From: Dictyophora rubrovolvata
Taxonomy: Eukaryota > Basidiomycota > Agaricomycetes > Phallales > Phallaceae
Direction of reading: 5' to 3'
Assembly: GCA_029959195.1 (NCBI GenBank)
Contig: CP114119.1
Span: 372,001-436,000, forward strand
Length of the DNA: 64,000 nucleotides
Both the position numbers and the translations under genes were made by a program. The notes beneath the pieces were generated by a model. That model searched no databases. It was not told the DNA's origin and saw only the letters and a program-made list of their open reading frames with translations. This document shows positions 56,568-64,000 of this stretch, piece by piece (the stretch's first letter is position 1; each line of letters starts with the position of its first letter).

Positions 56568-58449
56568 CTAAGCCCCACCCGCCCCACATCCAGAATCATA
56601 CAAATCCCCACTCGTAAACGAAATACCAGTCGCATTTAACGAACCTCCAAGAATGGCAAGTGTGTCGGTTTGTGGATTATACTGTGGCCATCCAAGATTT
56701 ATAGGTCCTTGAGAAGGATCACGGGCAAAAGCGACCCAGGCAGATTGGACAAATGCAGATAATTGGTTTTCGGCCATAGAAGGTGGAGGACCAAAACTCT
56801 GCAGAGAGGCTGTTCCGAAGACGATGGGAACTTCGCAGGAGTGGTATGCACGTAGATCGGGACGGCTGGACACGTCGGGAAATACGGCTAGTGGAATTTT
56901 TAGTAAATTTTTTGAGTAATTAAAAATTATAGTTATACCATCATAACGGTATCTGAACGTAGGTACTCCCGCTTTTGCACGGTCTGAGGCCGTACTTCCT
57001 GCGGGACAAGAAAATATGAGCTGGAGATGTATGTAAATTAAATGATGACACAACAATGAATAACAAGATCTAACCTCGGTAATCGCATCACTACTTAATG
57101 GAATGTCACTGTCAAGCAGCTCGTCCGCTACAACAAAAATGTCGCCTTCATTATTATTGTTCCCCACCATAAGAGGGACTTTCAAGAAGTTTCCTGTCGC
57201 AGACCGAGAATCAAAATCCGTGAAAAAGGTGATACCTGGGCAGTAGAGTTAGAATAATTTTCCTTAGGTGCTTAAATCTTACCGTCTTGGACGGCGACGA
57301 AATCAAAAGAATTCAACATAGCTGCCATAACTGCGCTCTTCAGTGTACTTGCTGAAGTTTTTTTCATACAGTTAAATTGATCAGTGTTTGCATCTAAAGC
57401 AGAATTAGTGTGTGGCTGGCAAACATACTATGTTAGCTTACTGGTTCCGCAACCAACGGTATTCGCGACTGCGTTCCAGGCTTGTGCATTGAACGGTGCA
57501 CCAAAATTCGTCAAAAATGAGGGTATTCCTACCAAACTTTGAGAATGGAAGTTAGTCTCCCAAAAAAAGACATGAATACTTCGTAGCCTACCTCCCAGAT
57601 TGTTGAATTACTCCTTCCAATGCGAGCAAGAATTAATCTTTCGTGATTTGATTTCTCGTTAGAAATGCTCACCTTTTACTCTTGTGTCATTTGGATGTGA
57701 AAATGTGAACGCGGCGGACAATGCACTACCTGCGCTCTGTCCGAATATGGTGATTCGATTTGGATCTCCTCCAAAAGATGCGATGTTATCATAGACCCAT
57801 TGGATGGCTGCATCCGCGTCCAAAGCACCAAAGTTTTGACTATACGATTGGTTGACTAGCTGAGGAGCACCTGGAAACCCGAAAATGTTTGTCCGATAAT
57901 TGATGGTGATCAATAGCACATCGTCATTGTTGTTGACAAGAAATTGTCCTTGGTAAATATTGGTATTACTCTATAGGGATGACCTTTCAGCCTATAAATG
58001 AATTGGCAACTTGGCAAAAAGAAACTCACGGTTCCAAATTGGTAACCGCCTCCATACATATAAATCATGACCGCAGTGTTTTGCGTCCTCTCGAGTGCTG
58101 GTGCCCAAATGTTCAAGCTCAAGCATTGCTCTGACTCTGTGACAGTTTGATTTCCTTGGCCAATTAGAATCAAAAATTCTCCATTCAATCCAGCGACGTC
58201 TTGAATACACGAATCCCCAAACTGCGTGGCCTTAAAAGTAGAATGACGAAGGGATGGAGGTTGCGGCGGTTTCCATCTAACAACAGAGGCGTAAGGAATT
58301 CCCAGGAATTGGCGAACTTTCGGCGTAATGAGGGTACCAACAACGGGTCCCTGCTTAGTTTGCACTCTTAAGCCATCATGTTTGGAGGCTGAAGTGTGGA
58401 TTTGTGCGACAAAAGATATAACAGACACGAGTAAGCCAAGAGCCTTCAT
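56568..58449 (-). CDS. Secreted type-B carboxylesterase, tandem copy A
   Basis: Alpha/beta-hydrolase acting on carboxylic esters. Minus strand, several short introns. Signal peptide MKALGLLVSVISFVAQIHTSAS, then VRQFLGIPYASVVRWKPPQ, SEQCLSLNIWAP, an oxyanion-hole stretch YMYGGGYQFG, and the nucleophile elbow FGQSAGSALSAAF with the active Ser in GQSAG. The C-terminal His is in LRAYHSCEIPIVFG. An intron near 57385-57440 (GTAAGC...CTTTAG) restores VGCGTNANTDQFNC. The end GAGGA differs from copy B, which continues further. The downstream and upstream flanks are shared with copy B, so the pair arose by a duplication of roughly 3.2 kb or more, period about 4.8 kb. Confidence 0.88.
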
Positions 58450-59860
58450 ATATGATTGAATAGACGGACGGGGTACAGCGTTCAAGATTAGACCTGAGAA
58501 ACTTTCAGACGAGAGATGAGGGGAATAACATCCCACCGTCAATTTATGTCTCTTTTATAGAATGACACGAGTGGTAAAATATGTGTTAGCATACCTAAAG
58601 AATAACGGCTAGGCACACATTAATAAAAGGGATAAAAGAAACTAGATTAATAAAGGAACGTACCTCACATGAGTGAGGAAATAGGCGCTATCATAGGGCG
58701 TAACTACTATATACGACTAACGCCTCTTGTACCTTGCTTCTTCAGCAATTGAGTCTGGAATGTTTGAATGAACGATTGGATAATAAAGGTCAACTGCGTC
58801 CAGTGGGACGGCGTCCACGTCATATCGATTTGCAAATTGTGTAAGACGTCCTGCAAAAAATGATCCGTTGAGTATGATTATTGATCGCGAAGAAAGCCTA
58901 CATTCTCGGTGTAAATTATCTCAAGATCTCAAGGCCAGTGCCAATTTTTTTGAAGGTTGCTTTGCTCGAGAACAGGATGGTTGGCGTGACGGTGAATTCT
59001 TTCCGGGGTTTGCCGTAGTGTTGCGTAAGATTTTTTCCTCACTACGAACCACGCTCTCCATACTAGACTCTGTCTCAACTCCGGATTCGAAATATAAAAT
59101 GCACGCATTCCGATTTGCTAGTGAGAAGTGATATTAAAAATCCTTAATGTAGTCTCACTAGTTTTTGAATGGTAAGCCCCTGGTTTATGATAAATTGCAT
59201 TCCTAGCTATGGATATTTGACATCCTTCCAAGATCCGATTGAGCGTGACCTTCGGTTTATGCGGTGGGCAGTCCATGAAGATTGATTACCTGGATAATAC
59301 CACAAATCTAACCGTGTTGAGAGCGGGAACGACTTAGGAAGAAAAAGCACCGGTGTTCGGCAGACCAACGACAACCGCTGCTCTCGGGCTGAGCACATGG
59401 TACATTCCGTATCGAAACAGCTCGATGCGAAACCTCCGTATACACAGTGCCTGTATACATATCTTGCTAACCACTCATAGGACTCGACGCTCCGGTTTAG
59501 AAACAAAAAGGGGCATTCAATAGCGTGCGATATTGGCACTACATGCTAAACAAATAGGCACTTAATTTTGATTAACAATCGTATTTCGGTAACTCTACTT
59601 TTAAAAGACCATTTCCTTCAGAATCCTGTCGCGGTATATATTCATGAATTGTGTTGAGGACTTTGTTGAAGTTCCCGCTGTTCGCCGTACCCGCTCAATG
59701 GCACACTCAAATTTAAAAACCGTAACGAATCGCCGTTCTAGATACCCTTGCCATCATTTACGCGAATTGAGGTCTCAACGAACACCGCTCGTCAGGTTTG
59801 TGCCCGAGTCAGAATCCTCGTCTTTGGTAGTGACACCGGTTCTTCGGCCCCCGTTCACCC

Positions 59861-59930
59861 TATCTCGACATTAGCTGCCTTGTCTCGACATTAGCAGCAC
59901 TGTCTTGACATTAGCTGCCCTGTCTCAACC
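59861..59930 (+). repeat. 20-bp tandem repeat, about 3.5 copies
   Basis: Units TGTCTCGACATTAGCAGCAC and close variants start at 59861, 59881, 59901 and 59921 with an exact 20-bp period; the last is partial. Confidence 0.85.
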
Positions 59931-60055
59931 GGAGCTACTAGTGGCACAAACGCTTATTATCTTACTCCTCATGAAGTTTGAGCTCACTTCGTCCTGTCTA
60001 GGAAAGCAAAGGAATGTGGATCATTGAAATTTCAATTAGTTCATTTTGATCGAGA

Positions 60056-60385
60056 TTGTCCAATTATCCTCCAGTAACCTTATTATCAATAGTTCGTCAT
60101 GGTTACTTTCGTAGGATCAGAATTCCTTTGGATGAAACCCTATCTAGGGAATTAGGTATGATTCTGGCGAGGTGGAACATAACAAAACACGACAAAATAC
60201 CAAACGTGCGCACTTTCTCCTTTGCTCCATATCGTCTAACTTCTGCATTGGCGTTCCAAAAGTTATCCCACCATCCTATCATTGTACTGCAACTAAAAAC
60301 GACGATGCTAGAAGAAACTTCTTCACATATGAAAAAACTTGACAATAGGAACAGTCCAAATGACGTTGTGGAAGGGGTTTATTAA
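60056..60385 (+). other. Unassigned 109-codon frame
   Basis: Open frame with mixed composition (SIVRHGYFRRIRIPLDETLS and HHPIIVLQLKTTM segments). No domain is recognised and no exon partner is seen; it could be a gene relic or chance. Confidence 0.15.
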
Positions 60386-61343
60386 TACCCGGGCTTGAAT
60401 CACGATACTCCAGTTAGTGCTGAAGAATTCTTCTCTCCTTATGGGAACGTGAAGTGGACACTCCCAACGTCCGCATACTTTTCATGGCCAGAGATCACAC
60501 AAAGATCAGCATTTGATTAGCCAACGAACATGACATCGCCCGAGGGTGGTCAATCTTATAATTATGAAACACATTCCAGTAATCGTAGGTTCATTTATTA
60601 TCAATTGCTTCAATTTTTATCAACACGAAAAAAGCTTAGCAAAAGCAAACCTAAATATTTATGTCGATTGCCACTACATTAGCTCCGTTGCTTTCATCAC
60701 TGCATGACACAAGCAAATGATCGCTTTAATTACGAGTTGGAGAGGAAATAGCCGACAACGCTCGCATTTGGTTGACTTAATACCTTGTCGACGAGCCCGA
60801 GGCGTAAGACCGGGATAAGGTTGAAGAATAGGAAAGCACAGTGGATGTTCTCCTAGTTTTTGTATGTGGAGTTACAAGTATTGCTCGTAAATAATTTTCA
60901 AGCTCATTGGTGGTTTAATCTCAACTTTCAAGTAGCAGGATAATACCAAAGTTTCTCATCTTTACTCTTTGAAACACGAACTGCCGAGGTAAAAGTCTCG
61001 ACGCATAGGGCGCGGCCCTTAGGGACCTATAAGATTCACACACACATACACCATGATACTAATACCTTTTCTTGGTCGTGATAACTTGAACACTGATATT
61101 TCTTCTTACGGAAGAAAGGTAATCTAAAAAAACAATAATTTGCGAACGACGCTCGCCTCTAAAAACTGATTGGCTTACTATAGCCGTTTTTGTTTTCTAA
61201 GCATCCAAATGATAACAGAATGTTGACGTGGATAAGAAGGTCGCAATGCATTGAAAAATATCGTTGTTTCTTTTGCGAATGGTGATAATTGCGTCATTTA
61301 TTGGACCCAGTATGATAAAACGAAATATCGAATTTAACCCGTA

Positions 61344-63278
61344 TCAGAAGATACTTTCCAGAGCATTAAGAAGATCAATAGCAATAGTGCCTAAAGCCTC
61401 GCTTGCGCCACATCCAGAATCATACGAATCTCCACTCGTAAACGAAATACCAGTCGCATTTGACGAACCTCCAAGAATGGCAAGTGTGTCAGTTTCCGGA
61501 TTATATCGTGGCCATCCAAGATTTACAAGCCCCTGAGAGGGATTACGGGCGAAAGCAACCCATGCGGATTGGACAAATGCGGATAATTGGTTTTCGGCAG
61601 TAGTGGGTGGGCCAAAAGGCGAGAGAAAAGCTGTTCCGAAGACGATGGGAATTTCGGAGGTGTGGAATGCACGGAGATCCGAACGGCTAGAAATATCGGG
61701 AAATACAGCTGGTGGGGTTTTATTAGTAAAGTTTGGGTAATTAAGAATTATAGTTATACCATCATAACGGTATCTGAACGTAGGCACACCGGCTTTTACA
61801 CGGTCTGAAGCCGTACTTCCTGCAGGACAAGAAAATACGACCTGGAAATGTAAATTAACTGATTACACAACAAGGAGTAGCGAGATCTAACATCGGTAAC
61901 CGCATCACTTCCTAAAGTAGTCAAAAAGGGAATGTCGAAACCAAGGTCAAGCTGCTCTGCCTCTACAACAAAAATGTCGCCCTCATTTCTAGTGTTCCCC
62001 ACCATAAGAGGGACTTTTAAGAAGTTTCCTGCCGCAGACCTGGAATCAAAATCCGTGAAAAAGGTGATACCTGGGCATTCGAGTTAGATCAATTCTGCTT
62101 AGGTGTTTAAATCTTACCGTCTTGAACGGCGACAAAATCAGGAGAATTCATAACTGCGCTCTTCAGTTTACTTGCTGAAGTTCCTTTCATACAGTTAAAT
62201 TGATCAGTGTTTGCGTCTAAAGCAGAATTAGTGTGTGGCTGGCAAACATATGTTAGCTTACTGGTTCCACAACCAACGGCATTCGCGACTGCGTTCCAGG
62301 CTTGTGCATTGAACGGTGCACCAAAATCCGTCAAATCTGAAGGTAATCCTACCAAACTTTTGAAAAAGAGGTTAATCTCCCAAAAAAAAAAAAAGACACG
62401 AATGCATTATAGTCTACCTTCCAGATTCTTGAATTACTCCTTATGCCAGTGCGAGCAAGATTCAATCTCTCATGATTTGTCTTCTGTTTAGAAATACCCA
62501 CCTTTTACTCTTGTATCATTTGGATGCGCAAATGTGAACGCGGCAGACAACGCACTACCTGCGCTCTGTCCAAATATGGTGATTCGATTCGGATCTCCTC
62601 CAAAAGATGCGATGTTATCAGAGACCCATTGAATGGCTCCATCCACATCCAAGGCACCGAAGTTCTGACTTTGAGATTGGTTGACTAGCTGAGGAGCACC
62701 TGGAAACCCGAAAATGTTTGTCCGATAATTGATGGTGACCAATAGCACATCGTCATTGTTGTTGACAAGAAATTGTCCTTGGTAAATATTGGTATTGCTC
62801 TATACGAATGATCTTTCAATCTTTAAATGAATTAGCAACTTGACAAAAAGATATTCACGGTTCCGAAATCGTAACCGCCTCCGTATATCCAAATCATAAC
62901 CGCGGTATTTTGCGTCCTATTAAGTGCCGGTGCCCAAATGTTCAAGTTCAGGCATTGCTCTGACTCCGTGACAGTCTGATTCCCAAGACCAATCAGACTC
63001 AAAAATTCTCCATGCGATCCACCGAGGTCTTGAATACACGAATCCCCAAACTGCGTTGCTTGAAAAGTAGAATTACGAACGGATGGAGGTTGCGGCGGCT
63101 CCCATCTAACAACGGATGCATAAGGAATTCCCAGGAATTGGCGAACGTTCGGCGTAATGAGAGTACCAGCAACGGATCCCTGCTTAGTTTGCACTGTTAG
63201 ACCATCATCTTGCGAAGCTGAACTGCGGATTTGTGCGACAAAAGATATAACAAACGCGAGTAGGCCAAGTGCCTTCAT
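61344..63278 (-). CDS. Secreted type-B carboxylesterase, tandem copy B
   Basis: Close paralogue of the gene at 56568-58449, same exon plan. Signal peptide MKALGLLAFVISFVAQIRSSAS, VRQFLGIPYASVVRWEPPQ, SEQCLNLNIWAP, WIYGGGYDFG as oxyanion-hole region, and the nucleophile elbow FGQSAGSALSAAF. The C-terminal His is in LRAFHTSEIPIVFG, and TSGDSYDSGCGASEAL near the end matches copy A, after which this copy runs about 16 residues longer (GTIAIDLLNALESIF). No break seen. Differences between the copies are scattered, indicating a duplication that is not brand new. Probably secreted and redundant with copy A. Confidence 0.88.
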
Positions 63279-64000
63279 TTTCGATGCGGCGGACGGGTAC
63301 AGCGTTCAAAAATTGGACGTGTCACGGAGAAAAGGTTCAAACGAGGGGTGAACGGAATAGCATCCCACCGTCAATTTATGTCTCTTGCGCCTTTTTTTCT
63401 CACTTGCATATCTTGCTTCTTCAACAAATCGAGTCCGTGGAACATTTGTATGGAGGCGTATGTTTGATGGAATAGGCGATTGGACAATAAAACCAACTGC
63501 GTGACACGTTCACATCATATTGGTTTGCAAGCTGTGTAAGATGTCCTGTCAGAAATACTCCTTTGATTGATATGATTATTGATCGCGATGAAAGCCTACA
63601 TTCTCGGTAGGAATTTCAAGGCTAACAAGCTCCAAGACTCAACGACTCGAGACTCCGAGAGAGTGCAGGATTGTTGCCAGTTGGTGTGACGTAACGCGGT
63701 AAATTCCCTCCGGGGTTTGCCGTGGTGAAGTTGCGTAAGATTTTTTCCCCACTCACTGCGAATCACGCTCAAACAGTCTACCGGACGTCTCCATACTAGT
63801 TTCTACTACTTCTTTGATTCAATCTTGATTTCTGTTGCCACGAAATAATGATACTATGGAACGGAAATATCAAATACACGATTAATTGACTGACCTCGGA
63901 CTGGTTGTTGAACCCATTTGCTTATGAGAAGTGGATATCAGAAATCCTAGATGGAGACTTGCAGCCTTTTCCACGTATGAAAGATGACTAAGTAACATTT
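63279..64000. other. Upstream flank of esterase copy B
   Basis: Matches 58450-59150 with small indels (for example the ATGATTATTGATCGCGA block at about 58876 and 63571), so the duplication extends to or beyond the window end. No other gene supported. Confidence 0.55.

Larger units (their letters stand above)
58450..61343. other. Spacer between tandem esterases
   Basis: Positions 58450-59150 match the flank upstream of copy B (63279 onward), so they belong to the duplication. A 20-bp tandem repeat lies at 59861-59930. A frame at 60056-60385 (+) has no recognised domain. Positions about 60991-61050 are an inverted copy of about 6800-6860, and about 59770-59850 of about 505-575. Confidence 0.45.

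Noticed and set aside
58868-59131. 87-codon frame upstream of esterase copy A
   Set aside because: The duplicated counterpart near 63570 does not keep the frame, so it is unlikely to be coding.

Overview
The window looks like a gene-poor, repeat-rich stretch of a filamentous basidiomycete (Agaricomycetes) genome. Evidence: many short GT-AG introns of about 46-66 nt, small genes on both strands, and typical agaricomycete families (DUF6535 membrane proteins, a NACHT/NLR-type NTPase fragment, TET/JBP-like dioxygenases, alpha-kinase, multicopy secreted aspartic proteases and type-B carboxylesterases). No tRNA, rRNA or CRISPR was recognised.

Layout. 1-8.8 kb: a minus-strand SET-domain gene, an intronless unknown gene at 3470-4690, a decayed cytochrome P450, then mostly empty DNA. 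8.8-13.7 kb: the left arm of an inverted segmental duplication, with a DUF6535 gene fragment and an A1 aspartic protease on the minus strand. 15.4-16.4 kb: a possible LTR relic and a small secreted cysteine-rich protein. 16,483-23,713: a 7.2-kb DNA transposon with terminal inverted repeats. 24.5-28.8 kb: a secreted carboxylesterase and a Ser-rich, acidic-tailed protein. 32.6-33.9 kb: dCMP deaminase. 34.0-38.9 kb: the right arm of the inverted duplication, with a chimeric ORF, the second protease copy and another DUF6535 fragment. 39.6-43.3 kb: a NACHT fragment, a second TET/JBP-like dioxygenase gene and an unassigned relic. 43.8-45.2 kb: a low-complexity Ser/Pro protein. 46.4-48.6 kb: a flavin monooxygenase. 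49.9-51.7 kb: a third aspartic protease. 52.3-55.6 kb: a full DUF6535 protein. 56.5-64 kb: two tandemly duplicated carboxylesterases, with a MITE-like insertion beside one.

The main discovery candidate is the transposon at 16,483-23,713. Its ends carry matching inverted repeats (about 49 bp at the tips plus an inner 35-bp inverted match) and an AAT flank on each side. Inside are three genes: a minus-strand integrase-fold DDE transposase, a plus-strand TET-like 2OG-Fe(II) dioxygenase that ends 19 bp from the transposase stop, and a plus-strand alpha-kinase. The transposase and dioxygenase look open; the kinase carries in-frame stops that look like C-to-T changes. A mobile unit that couples transposition, a predicted nucleic-acid-modifying oxygenase and an atypical kinase deserves follow-up.

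The host-type genes suggest a secreted degradative lifestyle (three aspartic proteases, three carboxylesterases, one flavin monooxygenase with a signal-like N-terminus). Repeated local duplication, both inverted and tandem, has shaped the region and left gene fragments, a chimeric ORF and one protease copy with an altered C-terminus.
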